From NCBI RefSeq assembly GCF_052324685.1, contig NC_135212.1, positions 5,224,921-5,288,920 on the forward strand: a stretch of 64,000 nucleotides of DNA, given 5' to 3'. The stretch comes from Brachyhypopomus gauderio. Lineage: Eukaryota; Chordata; Actinopteri; Gymnotiformes; Hypopomidae. Below the pieces are notes generated by a model, which was given only the letters and a program-made list of their open reading frames with translations, ran no database searches and had not been told where the DNA came from. How positions within the stretch are numbered: position 1 is the stretch's first letter; every line of letters begins with the position of its first letter. Both the position numbers and the translations under genes were made by a program. Below are positions 38,308 to 64,000 of the stretch, in pieces.

Positions 38308-39129
38308 ATGAGTTCAGGTGTGAAGGACCCACCACCCTACATGATACCAGGTAAAAGGCCTCAGTGGCCTTCACCCAATATCGGGCCTGTCCTCGATATG
38401 GAAACACGTATAGTTAAAGCTCATTGACTAAGGGGGACTCACAGTGCAATATAATGTGAATATGTTCATCCCACGTGGGGTTTTTCATTATTATTTAGGT
38501 GTATTTTGTATTTATAGTTGACGAAAAGGGGGACAATGTTAAAGTCTACAAGGTGCACACGCCGTTCAACCCGGGAAACTCGAACGACGAGGAGTTTCAA
38601 ATGAAAACGGCAGGCTCACACGGTAAGAGTCACCAGAAAGTGATTTGTAAAAAGTAAAAAAAAAACGTTTTATGTGTCTTATATTTATATTTACCATTTA
38701 AATGTTTGGTAAATATAATAAAATTAAACGCATGACCCCGAACGTGGCCCTTGCAGTTCAGGTCTCCTCGTCTGACGACGCCAGGAACAAGTACGTCAGC
38801 TACGACGCGGAGCTGGGGCGCGAGCCCGCGATGGCCACGTGCACGAGCTGCCGCGAGCAGGTGCTCACCAACGTCACCTATAAAGTGGGCGCCTTCGCCT
38901 GGCTGATGTGCCTGCTTCTAATTTTTTGCGGGTAAGGGCGACTGGGACACACACACACACACACACCTGGGGGAGAGTGGATGAGAAAACGTGGAATGTC
39001 CTTGTGCCTTTCAGGTTCATAATCGGCTGCTGTTTGATACCGTTCTTCGTCAAGTTCTTCAAAGACGCGTACCACACGTGCCCCAAATGCCGGCGGATCA
39101 TCCACGTGGAGAAGAAGCGATGCTGCTGA
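38308..39129 (+). CDS. LITAF-domain (SIMPLE-like) late endosomal/lysosomal membrane protein
   Basis: Four coding exons: 38308-38350, 38518-38622, 38757-38931, 39015-39129, all phases consistent, giving 145 residues. The first coding exon follows an acceptor at 38285-38286, so at least one 5'UTR exon lies upstream. The N-terminus has a PPPY (PPxY) motif of the kind that binds WW-domain ubiquitin ligases in LITAF. The C-terminal half is a LITAF domain: CTSC (first zinc Cys pair), then a hydrophobic segment of about 23 residues (VGAFAWLMCLLLIFCGFIIG, then CCLIPFF), then HTCPKC (second Cys pair), and a basic tail ending KKRCC. In this family the hydrophobic part inserts as a hairpin into the cytosolic leaflet of endosomes and lysosomes. 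It is not LITAF itself or CDIP1, whose N-termini differ; an ortholog of mammalian LITAFD or a fish litaf-like paralog is likely. I give no symbol because the subfamily is unresolved. Confidence 0.88.
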
Positions 39130-39360
39130 CCCGGACCTGCCTCCTGACCTTATTGTTGCCTCCGCCGTTTCTGCCACTGTTTCAGTCTTACCGCCGCCAG
39201 TACAGTGAGTTGATGGACTCCCCCCCCCCCACCCCCCCCCCCTACAAATTGGGCAACGCTGGCGTTAGATCATCACTTTGCTTTCGCTTCCTTCAGTCTT
39301 GTCTACATCAGGCTTCTGAAATCCGCATCAGAGTGTTTTAGATTATGCTGACCGTGTCCA

Positions 39361-39580
39361 AGCTACTGCGTGAGAGCCCATACCCGCCCCTGCTGGGTCC
39401 CCCCAACCCGACTAGACCCTGCTAGGTCTAAGCTACTGCGTGAGACCAAACCCGACCCTGCTGGGTCCCCCCAACCCGACTAGACCCTGCTGGGTCCCCC
39501 CCAACCCAACCCGACCAAACCCGACCCTGCTGGGTCTAAGCTACCGCGTGAGACCAAACCCGACCCTGCTGGGTCCAAAC
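39361..39580. repeat. Minisatellite of GACCCTGCTGGGTC-type units
   Basis: Repeats of about 40-90 bp built from CCCGACCCTGCTGGGTCC, CCAACCCGACTAGACCC and AAGCTACTGCGTGAGA. The central GACCC...GGGTC part is itself palindromic. It lies in the probable 3'UTR of the LITAF-like gene. Confidence 0.85.
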
Positions 39581-40274
39581 GTGAAGCACTATTTGCTGAT
39601 TTCCCTAGCTCACGTGAGATTGGACTCATCAGGTACATCAGGGTTTGACGACCCACGTGTGAAAGGGTTTCGGGGAAAGGTGGGCTGATAATGTACGGAG
39701 TAGTTCATTACACGAGGTCATATTCATGATCAGCCCTGGTCGAAGAAAATCAAGTCACCGTGGAAAAGAAGGATCAGGGTATCTTTGACATTCAGAAGTG
39801 GGTGTCTTGTACAGATAGGCGGCGCCACGCAAGTACCAGGGCTGCCCATCAACTGACCCTATTGTCACTTTTATTCGCCCAACATAAGTATGACCACACG
39901 TTTAATCACTGGGGTGTCGCACCTAAATGTTATTTTAAAACAAGGAAATGTGTTAGTGGAAGTCTGCGGGGTTTGTACATACATTACATAAAGCGTTTCT
40001 GGCCACCATGTGTACATCGATGTTCGTGCCGTTTATTTTCCTTTATGGGTTCCTGTCGTGGAACGACTAAGGAGCGGCGAGACATTTTCCAACGATTCTT
40101 ATTCACGTTGTCGCAGCCGTGTTTTTTACACCTGGGTATACCAAACTACACCACAACACGGCAGTTTCCTCGAGGGGTACTTGCTCTGTGGAGCAGAAAC
40201 TGGTTCATTTGCGAACTACAAAGTAATCAAAGTCTTCATCTTATGTGGGATAGACATTTTACAAAAATGTACAA

Positions 40275-40280
40275 AATAAA
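40275..40280 (+). terminator. Candidate poly(A) signal of the LITAF-like gene
   Basis: AATAAA about 1.15 kb after the stop codon and about 350 bp from the opposing usp7 signal. The intervening 39130-40274 would be 3'UTR. It includes a 179-codon open frame at 39760-40299 that I do not believe is coding. Confidence 0.4.
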
Positions 40281-40624
40281 TAACTTGCATACATATTGAT
40301 TGCTACTTTTCAGTGGTAAGTTGATTTATCACTCCTTTTAAAAAAAGAATCTGTATACATATTCCTACTGTACTTACCCAATGATTTATTTTTGTTCAGT
40401 ATATGGGCCAGAACACCCAACATATTAAAGAGGTGATGTAAAAATGTCTCATCATTGACTCATCTAATCCTTCCTAGCTGTGATCTGAAATTGCATACGC
40501 TCCATTTAGAGCAATTTTGGACAAGTGAAATAAGTATTCTCCTTACTGTAGCAGCTCAACGCCAATCAAGTTAGGTGCTTTTTGGAGTGAAATGTTAAAC
40601 CGAATTGTAGCTTTTATAGAAAAT

Positions 40625-40630
40625 TTTATT
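40625..40630 (-). terminator. usp7: Candidate usp7 poly(A) signal (AATAAA)
   Basis: TTTATT on the plus strand, about 1.35 kb after the usp7 stop codon. Other AATAAA hexamers on this strand occur at about 41349 and 40386, so 3' end choice is uncertain. The 3'UTR (about 40610-41974) is A/T-rich with two short G runs near 41215-41265. Confidence 0.45.
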
Positions 40631-41974
40631 CAACATACATTTTCAGCAAAAAGGCAATATACAGGAATAGTTGTAGTACACTGCTGCTACACGGAGGAAT
40701 TAGACGGGGAAAACAAAACAAAAAATAAATCAAAAATGTGATCTGCAGGTCATTTTGCACTGGACTTAAACAAGACAAACTGTTGCAAGTAGTTTAGGAA
40801 GAAATAAAGTCCAAAAACAAAGTCAGTGTCCAAAATAAAACTACACACAACGAATATGAACATCTGATCTGTACCCAACAAAGTGTGTCTTTAATTTTAC
40901 ACGTCTGCTCTTTAAATATACAATTTTAAATGTTGTCTTTACAAAGCCAACTATGCACTAGGGGTACGCCTCCTGTGCTTAGAAAAAAAGAGAAACATAA
41001 AAAAAAGAAAAATAAAAAGAAGAAAGGAAAAATGTGTTGTTGGTTCATTTAATGCTGGTTTCTCTATGTCCTGAACCAGTCTACCAAATGTCTGCAGCTT
41101 CCCGCTAATGCACATTACAGCGAATCGGAGGCCAGCCTTCTGTAAGCAGTAGCCCCGCCCCCTCCCATCAGAATGATACTACAGCAAAGTGCCAGATGAG
41201 CTCAGAGGAGTGCGGGGGGGGGGGGACGACGACGACGCAGGGGGCCGTGGAGGGGGGGGGGGGGCCACCAAAGATTACATTTAACAGAGCCGAGAAATGT
41301 AAAACCTTTGATATTAAGTGCCAACGTGCAAGATGAAGTACAGACGATTTTATTTTTCTCGTTTCTTTTTTAAAACGTATGTGGATCTTTATTTTTTTTT
41401 ATTTATTATACAAGGATTTCCAGAAAAGAACAGAAACTGAATTCCTCCAACCAAACCAGGTGAGAAAGAACTGTGTAAACACGAAATCGCCTAGTTGCAC
41501 TAAGGGACAAGAAAACGCCACCACTTCAGGGCAACGAGCAAGCTTGAGCCACCGGTGGGGTTTTTGTTAAAAGGATCGAAATCCTTTCATTTATTTATTT
41601 GCAAAATGGCAGAATGTCTTCTGTCCGTCCCCCTCACCACACGGCAGCTTTCCTGCCGTGACCATTCTTCTAAAACCAAAATTAAAAGGGAAAAAAAAAA
41701 AAAAAACAAACAAAAAGCAACAAAAAATATCCCCCACTGTCTAGAAGGTCATACTGTTCCCCCATTTATTAAAATCCAATTCATTCTTCCAGACAAAACA
41801 AGCAGTCAGAGAAGCCAAATCGAGGAGCTCCGAAAGGGGATAGACACGAGCAAACGCTCCGTTTTGCTGAAGATTTCATACATGGGGCCTGTGTACCCAG
41901 ACAGCAGGTGGTAAGAGTGGTGCACACGAGACGTTTGGTTAAAGTCTTTAGTATGGTCGGTTAAGAGGGGAGCG

Positions 41975-53519
<11,545 letters not shown>

Positions 53520-54321
53520 GTCTGCGAGGCGGTCGCGCCCGTCGTCGTCGTCGCCCTCGACCTTGTGTGGCGTCGGTTCCGCGGGGACGGGGGTCCGGGG
53601 CGGCTGGTGCTGGTGCTGCTGGTGGGCGGCTGGAGGGTGCGGAGGTGGGGTGTACAGGTCGAGCCTCTGCGGCTGGGCCTGCGCTAACGCGACCTCGGCC
53701 CTGTCTGCGCTCGGCGTCGGGGACCGAGGGAGGGAGGCCGGCGGGGGAGCGGGCAGAGAAACGCGGACGTATTTGCTCGCTATTCGCCCAATCTCGGCGC
53801 TTTGGTGGGGGGTGCTAACACTAACGGTAGTCGAGGATATTGGGTGGGGGGCTCCGAGATAAGCGAGGCCCCGGTGTGTTAAACCCGGCTTCCCCGTCGA
53901 TACAGGCGGGCGAAGTGAGGGAGGTTCGACTCACAACAACCTGCAGCCCGGGGGAGGGGGGGAACAAACACCCCGTGTATCGCTAGCTGGCGCTGGTTAG
54001 CATACGCTGGCAAAAAAAGTGTTTTTTGTAGAAAATAAAGCGATTCGGCGGCTCGCACGGTCCCCAAAACGAGACGTTTAGACGCAACTTTCCCCGCGGC
54101 GCGTCCAGTCCGTCTGCTGCTCCTCCGATTGTCCCTCTTCTGGGGGGGAGCGGAGGAAGGAGCTCTCCATTCAAACGCGGTCCTCACTCGAAAACGCACC
54201 GGGTTTTTTTTTTAGAAGTTTCAGGCGACAAAGATGCTCGACGGTACCGTGTGTGCGAACCTAGCGCCTGAATTCAACGAGAAGTTGAATATAAAAATAT
54301 TCTGCCCGGTCACGGCCAGAG

Positions 54322-54360
<39 letters not shown>

Positions 54361-54550
54361 ATCTCTCTCTCTCCGCTCCCGTGGTTTCTGATGTTCGGTT
54401 GAGGTAAAGCTCAAAATGGCGGTCGCGCTCCTCTCTGAAATGTCACATCCGCGCGGAGATCTAAACGCTCGCGCACACCACCACACACACACACACACGC
54501 GCGCGCGCGCCGTGTCATCATAGCCGCGCGCGTTCGGAGCCCGAATTCAT

Positions 54551-58440
<3,890 letters not shown>

Positions 58441-58515
58441 TTATTTACATTGATTCCTGCTTCTCGCTGAGTAAGAGCGGAGTTAACTTTTCCGCCGGAG
58501 TTGGCCGTTTCGGCG
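58441..58515 (+). promoter_or_regulatory. hapstr1: hapstr1 5'UTR/promoter start
   Basis: Sequence becomes CpG-rich from about 58375 and continues through exon 1 into intron 1 (to about 59170), marking a CpG-island promoter. No TATA box is evident at a standard distance. The start ATG lies in CGGCGATGG, a good Kozak context with G at +4. Confidence 0.5.
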
Positions 58516-61301
58516 ATGGAGGACAAGAAGGAAGAGAGGGAGGCAGAGATTCAGGAACACGGACCCGAACACTGGTTCTCGAGCTGGGAGAGACAGTGCT
58601 TGGCGGAGGCGGACCGGGCGGAACCGAGGGGCGAGGAGGAGACGGAGAAGGACCAGGAGACACTGTGGCATCTGTTCCAGGACTCCGCCACGGCGGTGGC
58701 GCAACTTTATAAGGGTGCGCGAGCGCGAGCGCGAGGCGGCTAGCGCGGGTTAGCTAACGGGGCGACGTCGGCGGGGAAACTCGGTGTCGTGAGGGGAAAA
58801 AACGTTAGAAAAACGGTCACGGGGGGTTCGGGTCCGGGTGAGAAGTGGTCTAACTCATAAATTCGCCGTTTAAACGGAACCTCGGTCCCGTATCTTGGTG
58901 AAGGCGAGCTAGCTAAGCGCTGTGGTGTGTGTGCTAGCGGGGGTGTTGGGCGGTGGTAACACGGTCCGCTCGCTCCTGGTGGGCGGAAGGGCCAGAAAAG
59001 TCCAGCTGACGGGCGGGACCGATACCGGTTGACCCGTAAGACCAGCGTTATGGTTCTGGTCGGACCCGTTAGCTAGACGTGACGCTGGAGGGCCACTGTC
59101 TGCTGACATGTTGGCTGGCAAATCCAGCCGGCCCAGTGGTGCCGAGACCCCGGGCCCAGTGGTGCCGAAACCCCGGCCATTTCCCAGGCCCATTAGGTTA
59201 AGTGTCCAAGTGTATTAAATGGACTCCTTAACTTGTGACCTTCCTGGATTCACAGAATATCGGGGTAGTTGTGATTGTGCTTCACCAACATATACAACTT
59301 AGGATAGTCTCACCTGATTGTATGTAAATGAAACGATTCTAATGAACCAAGGGTAATGACTGGCATGCACAGATATAGCCCCACAGATGAAGATGTGTTT
59401 GATGGCCTTTCAGGGGTTTTGCAAGTACAAAAGCATGGCCACGCAATCCGAAACGTTTAGTCATCTCTACCGTCTGCTTATCACATGGTGGTGTCTTTAC
59501 TTTTATTTTTGACTTCCAGATCGAGTGTGCCACCAACCAGGACCGTCACTGTGGGTACCCTTTCAGAATGCTGCAACAGCTGTGACCAATCTTTACAAAG
59601 GTACGGCCCCCCCCCCGTTACTAGGCATCTTTAATAGACGCCCCTTGTTCACAGTGTGAATCTTCTGTTTTTATACACTTCACTTAAACAGAGAGTGTTG
59701 ATGCGCATGAGAGAAGCTTTGACCTAGGAATTCAGACCGGTCAACAGAGACGCAACAAGGATGTTTTGGCTTGGGTGAAAAAGAAAAGAAGAACCATTCG
59801 ACGGGAGGATCTGATAAGTTTCCTGTGTGGCAAAGCGCCACCACCCAGGGTTTCCAGAACAGCACCCAGACTGTCGCCTAACCGGCCTCCTCCTTCAGAC
59901 ACCGTTTCGTCTGTGGAGACTGATTTGCAGCCCTTCCGCGAAGCCATTGCACTGCACGGTAAATATAACTCCCGACTAGACCGTCGTAAAACCCCACTTG
60001 TTAGCATGTGAAGTATTCTTGTGGGACTTGGCAGGCTTCAAATGTCCATTGGGGACAAGGATGTCTCATTTGCAAGGGATGGTGGGTGTCAGGAGATGCT
60101 TAGTTTTGCTCCGATTTGTTAGCACCAACAAGCGCAAACCTAGCAACGTTTGACTTCATCAGACATCCACAGGCTATCTAGACATCAGCATATTTACAAT
60201 AATAACTATTTAGAATGAGGGTCTTTGCTGAATTTGTGAAGTGATTGGTCTGGAATTGTAAACTATGAGTTTAGATTAGATTGTGCAGCTAATTTGCACG
60301 AAGCTGAAACTAGGAATTTCAATTGCTGTACATCTTGCATTCACATTAGTCAGTGTCTGGCTATGCAACACTAAAGTGGCTCGTAACAAACGGCTAGAAT
60401 TTTGTCCTGAGCGTTTTCATAACTTATACATGCATTTGTGTAACGAGGAGTCTAAATCTTGGTATAAATTATTTTAAATTTTTGCAATTATCGTCATACC
60501 CATGTCTCGACAGGCTCACAGGTAAACATGTTTGGTAGGTATTGGTGGCTATGCAGACAGGCTCCCAACATTCAGACCATTGATCCTTTTATGCTTAGTG
60601 ACTGCTTGATGCAGTCTAAACATAATTGTTTGATTTGTTCATCTGGAGGTTTTCCTTTATCTATGCTGCTCTGAAATTTCAAACCACCTGAAAGTCTCAG
60701 CTTGCTGTTGGGTGAAAATTGTAAATGATCTGTGAGTGTTTCCAAAGGCGCCGGCTGTGTGCTCTTCTCCTGTGAGGGCCTTCAATAAGATACCACATTG
60801 AGCCTCTGAGTGAGGACAGGAGCTTTGATTTTCTGCCTTCATGATTTTTTTCAATCTGTTGTACATCATGCTTTTCCCCTACCACTCTGGCTTGAAGGGT
60901 CCATGATGGAGAATTAGATTACGTTATGCTCCATACAAGTGCATCACACGTGAACTCACTAGAACTAAAATGTTCAAGTCTTTGCAGCGACTTCTGTTCC
61001 CAGTAAAAACCAGTTTGTGGATGTTAAGTGCGTGTCGGTCTTGTGCTTCGCAGGTCTCAGTGGAGCGATGGCCAGCATCAGCGTGCGTTCGGGTTCGGCC
61101 GCCCCGGGCTCCCCCACTCACGTCGGCGCCGCCTCCAACCGCAGGAGAAACGGATTCCACGACGTGGACCTGAACACTTTCATATCGGAGGAGATGGCGC
61201 TGCACTTGGACGGCGGTGGCGGGAACAGGAAGCGCTCGTCGGCCCAGTGCGCCGACGTCATCACGGACTCGCCGACCCACAAACGCAACAGGACGATCTG
61301 A
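58516..61301 (+). CDS. hapstr1: HUWE1-associated protein modifying stress responses (C16orf72 family)
   Basis: Four coding exons: 58516-58714, 59520-59600, 59692-59958, 61054-61301, all joined in phase 1, giving 264 residues (human about 275). Landmarks: an N-terminus rich in Lys/Glu with EAEIQEHGPEHWFS and WERQCLAEA; two related helices LWHLFQDSATAVAQLYK and LWVPFQNAATAVTNLYK encoded by exons 1 and 2; the basic stretch WVKKKRRTIRREDLISFLCG; SSVETDLQPFREAIALHG; HDVDLNTFISEEMALHLD; and the tail DSPTHKRNRTI. The family protein partners the E3 ligase HUWE1 and tunes p53 and general stress responses, largely in the nucleus. The acidic insert after the first block is shorter and more Glu/Arg-rich than I recall in human. 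It is head-to-head with usp7, as in mammals. Confidence 0.97.
59959..61053 (+). other. hapstr1 intron 3
   Basis: About 1.1 kb of AT-rich unique sequence. No extra exon is needed, because the flanking exons join in frame (HG then LSGAMAS). Confidence 0.8.
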
Positions 61302-62510
61302 GCCTGGTCCGCGCTCAAGAATGCACGATGCTGCTTGAAAATACAAGCCACTTAATCCTCAGTACCATTTTGTCCCCTCCCCTCCCCCCCTTAAAAAGGC
61401 AACGGGGGCCATTCACCTTCTCACGACGCGAGTGCTAATAACATTTGCCATAAGGCGGACCACCGTTGTACCTTTCTCATATTAACTCTTTTAATGCTTT
61501 CTGAGATGGAGTCAGTCCACATTACCACCGAACCGTGGGCCGTGGAGGAGGGCGTCTAAACGCTAACCTGGCTAGCGGTGAGCGTGCTTTAGGGGACGAG
61601 TTCTCTCGGTCTCGTTGGCCTTTTGTTAACGGCCCACTGCTGGAGTTCGTGTTACCGACAGTTTTGGGTAAAGCGTTCCTTTATCAACCAGCTGCTGCCA
61701 GTATCCAGCAGCCAATGCTGGACACACATTCATAATGATGAAATGGCGGCGCTATGATTTGTTCCATTCTCGGGCCCTACGTAGTTACATGTGTTTCAGT
61801 AACTACTCGCGTTGGGTAATTGGCTAGTTAGTCGGACTGGGTTTGGTAGTCACACAACTGCTGAAGCTGTGGGTCTCCAGGACTGATGTTGATTTATATA
61901 CTTTAACAATATTCCCACCTTTACACTTTTAGCACTTCACTGTGTCCACCAGCTTCGTGCTGCACAGGATTCACGACAGCTACAGTTATAACTAGGTCTC
62001 CACTGACCTTTAGTCGCCATATATTATTATATTTTCGGCTCGCCTTTGTTCTAGCGTAACGGGTTTTGTTCTGTCGATGTCGGTAATGTGGGACAGCGTG
62101 CAGAATCCTTATTGTATTGTGAGGCCGCTGCAGGTTTGTGGACTCGGTAGTGGTGGAAGTAACGATCTTGCACTACTGGATGTTCTGGAGTGACTCCGAG
62201 AAGAGAGAAAAGCCCCCGTGAGGAGTGCGAGCTCAGTGCCATCGTCAACGTTGGGGGTTTCATGTCGTGAAATGGCTTGAGTCGTCGGTCCGAAACCCTA
62301 TTTTGTAAAATAGTGCGTTGTCTTTGATAAGGAAACTACGTACTACGTAGGCTTGAAACTGAAGTGTCCTTTTTACCGTCGGTTCCTCAAGTACAGCTGC
62401 CAGAAGACGCGTTAAGAACGTCGCGTGGCGTTGCAGTACGCCATCATGAGAGGTCATGACCTTACTGCACAGTCCATGAAAAGTGGAACAGGAATGTGCA
62501 GTCCTTTTGA

Positions 62511-62516
62511 AATAAA
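62511..62516 (+). terminator. hapstr1: hapstr1 poly(A) signal (AATAAA)
   Basis: AATAAA in GAAATAAAGC about 1.2 kb after the stop codon, followed within 30-80 bp by T-rich sequence, which fits a genuine cleavage region. The 3'UTR would be 61302 to about 62530. Confidence 0.6.
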
Positions 62517-62761
62517 GCTCTGGAGCGTTGAACATTTCCTTGCACCATTTAGCCAATTTTATTGGGTAATTTTGGTTTTTTGACAATGATAAACATTTAG
62601 TTGTTAGTGTGACGGTGTGAAACAAAAAGCAAAACTAATTGGTATAATTAGATTTTCATTTTAAAGAGGTAGAATATAATTGTTGGTGTTTCAACAAGTA
62701 GCATTTGAACTGGGTTATTTATGTTGATGGAAATGTTTTTGGCCCCATGTATTCGGTGTGA

Positions 62762-63036
62762 GATTGTGGTGGATGTACTACACTACGATTGTGGTGGATG
62801 TACTACACTACGATTGTGGTGGATGTACTACACTACGATTGTGGTGGATGTACTACACTACGATTGTGGTGGATGTACTACACTACGATTGTGGTGGATG
62901 TACTACACTACGATTGTGGTGGATGTACTACACTACGATTGTGGTGGATGTACTACACTACGATTGTGGTGGATGTACTACACTACGATTGAGGTGGATG
63001 TACTACACTACGATTGTGGTGGATGCACTACACTAC
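62762..63036. repeat. 25-bp minisatellite, 11 copies
   Basis: Eleven head-to-tail copies of a 25-bp unit (GATTGTGGTGGATGTACTAC then ACTAC) with only two visible substitutions (GATTGAGG in copy 10, GGATGCACT in copy 11). Such homogeneity suggests recent expansion. Open frames across it are repeat artefacts. Confidence 0.97.
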
Positions 63037-63385
63037 GATTGTCTCCTAGCTTCTCATGACGGATCTGAGTCTGTTCCATCACGAACAATTTGAAAACACT
63101 ACCTGTTCAGGTACTGTAGATTCCAGTAACACTTTAGTTTTGTGGGATTTTGTTTTTTTTCGTCAAAGCATAGAATGGTTTGGTGGTTGTTGCCCATGAA
63201 AACCTTTCATTTGCAATTTGAAACGAATTTTGTCAATCATTAGGGTGAAAAATGTGAAGTTTACAGAATTCTGCCACAGACCTGTTGATAAATTATTTAC
63301 TGAAATAATAAAGGTAAGATTATTCTGATGCCACGTGGTTCCTTTCTCCTGGTTCTTCAGCGCTGGTCTGCAATAGTGTGTGCAC

Positions 63386-63530
63386 ATGGGCGCAGATGGA
63401 AATTCTGAAGTGAGGGGGACCAAGCTGTACAATATATACGTTTATGCTTGTAGATGCTAGATTTCGAATGCGGTCAATATAAATCTGGAGGGGACATGTC
63501 CCCCCCGTCCCTAGTGCCATCTGCGCCCCT
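63386..63530. mobile_element. MITE-like element, 145 bp, with 10-bp target duplication
   Basis: The left end reads ATGGGCGCAGATGGAAA and the right end, inverted, reads AGGGGCGCAGATGGCAC, giving terminal inverted repeats of about 13-16 bp. Both sides are flanked by an identical GTGTGTGCAC (63376-63385 and 63531-63540). The interior has the palindrome GGGGACATGTCCCC and no coding potential. The superfamily is not assigned. Confidence 0.7.
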
Positions 63531-63540
63531 GTGTGTGCAC

Positions 63541-64000
63541 CATTGCAGTCATTTGAAAAATGTTTTCGAAGACATGCATGCTAACACACACACACACAAT
63601 TTGTACATGTATATAAAATGGAGAAATATGAATGTGCATTAATATATTTTCAGTGCAGTGTACAGCCTGTACCCCTGTTTCCGTTCCTGCTGCCTACAGC
63701 ACGTTTCAGACCTGCGTCATGGCTGAGGGAGAGAGCCTGCCCTCAGCATCAGGATCAACGTCAGCTTGCCACATTCTGGGTTAAGAGGCAATGCTGTAGC
63801 ACAAAAACGACCACTAAGGGGCGCTATTGGTGCAGCACTAAAGTAACAGGGCCGGGTGCAACGTGAATAGGAGCTCTGCATAGTTTACAGTGGTGCTTTA
63901 AATGCCATTTGACCTGGAAATGATAATCATGTAGGTGTGTTCACAGCATGTTCACACATGTCTGAAACAATCTAAACGTGGTATACGGGCCAGTTTCAGT
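63541..64000. other. Downstream region, no gene seen
   Basis: Unique sequence with a short (CA)n at about 63585-63598. The 82-codon frame at 63618-63866 resembles nothing known. Confidence 0.5.

Overview
This is nuclear DNA from a vertebrate, almost certainly a teleost fish. The genes have many small exons with GT-AG introns, abundant (CA)n/(GA)n microsatellites, long G or C runs, a Tc1-type transposon and a LINE remnant. Six protein-coding genes are recognisable, and their order matches vertebrate 16p13-type synteny (ARHGDIG, PTX4-CLCN7, USP7-HAPSTR1). No prokaryotic features, CRISPR arrays, rRNA or tRNA genes were found.

Layout. (1) 1-5803, minus strand: the first two coding exons of arhgdig (RhoGDI3), separated by a 5.6-kb intron; the rest of the gene lies left of the window. 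(2) 5804-15300: intergenic and repeat-rich, with no exon I can support. (3) 15301-28721, minus: clcn7, the lysosomal 2Cl-/H+ exchanger, 25 coding exons. Intron 5 carries U12-type splice signals. Intron 7 carries a 36-bp minisatellite split by a degenerate Tc1 element. (4) 29351-31969, minus: ptx4 (pentraxin 4), three exons, about 630 bp upstream of clcn7. (5) 32-36 kb: a LINE reverse-transcriptase remnant, microsatellites and a large 41-bp satellite whose unit can form a hairpin. (6) 36.2-40.3 kb, plus: a small LITAF-domain (SIMPLE-like) membrane zinc protein. (7) 40625-53519, minus: usp7, a complete 31-exon, 1101-residue deubiquitinase, tail-to-tail with the LITAF gene; one intron uses a GC donor. 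(8) 53.5-58.5 kb: spacer between the divergently transcribed usp7 and hapstr1. (9) 58516-62530, plus: hapstr1 (C16orf72 family), four exons, followed by a 25-bp minisatellite and a small MITE-like element with a 10-bp target duplication.

Functionally the genes are independent housekeeping or membrane-trafficking loci, not an operon-like system. clcn7 and the LITAF-like protein both act in the late endosome/lysosome. usp7 and hapstr1 both belong to ubiquitin/stress signalling (HAPSTR1 is a HUWE1 partner; USP7 controls p53/MDM2 stability). This co-location is known vertebrate synteny. I found no undescribed multi-gene system. The least ordinary signals are splice-site variants, hairpin repeats and transposon insertions. 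Exon models come from reading splice sites and comparing the translation with remembered family sequences; no alignment was run.
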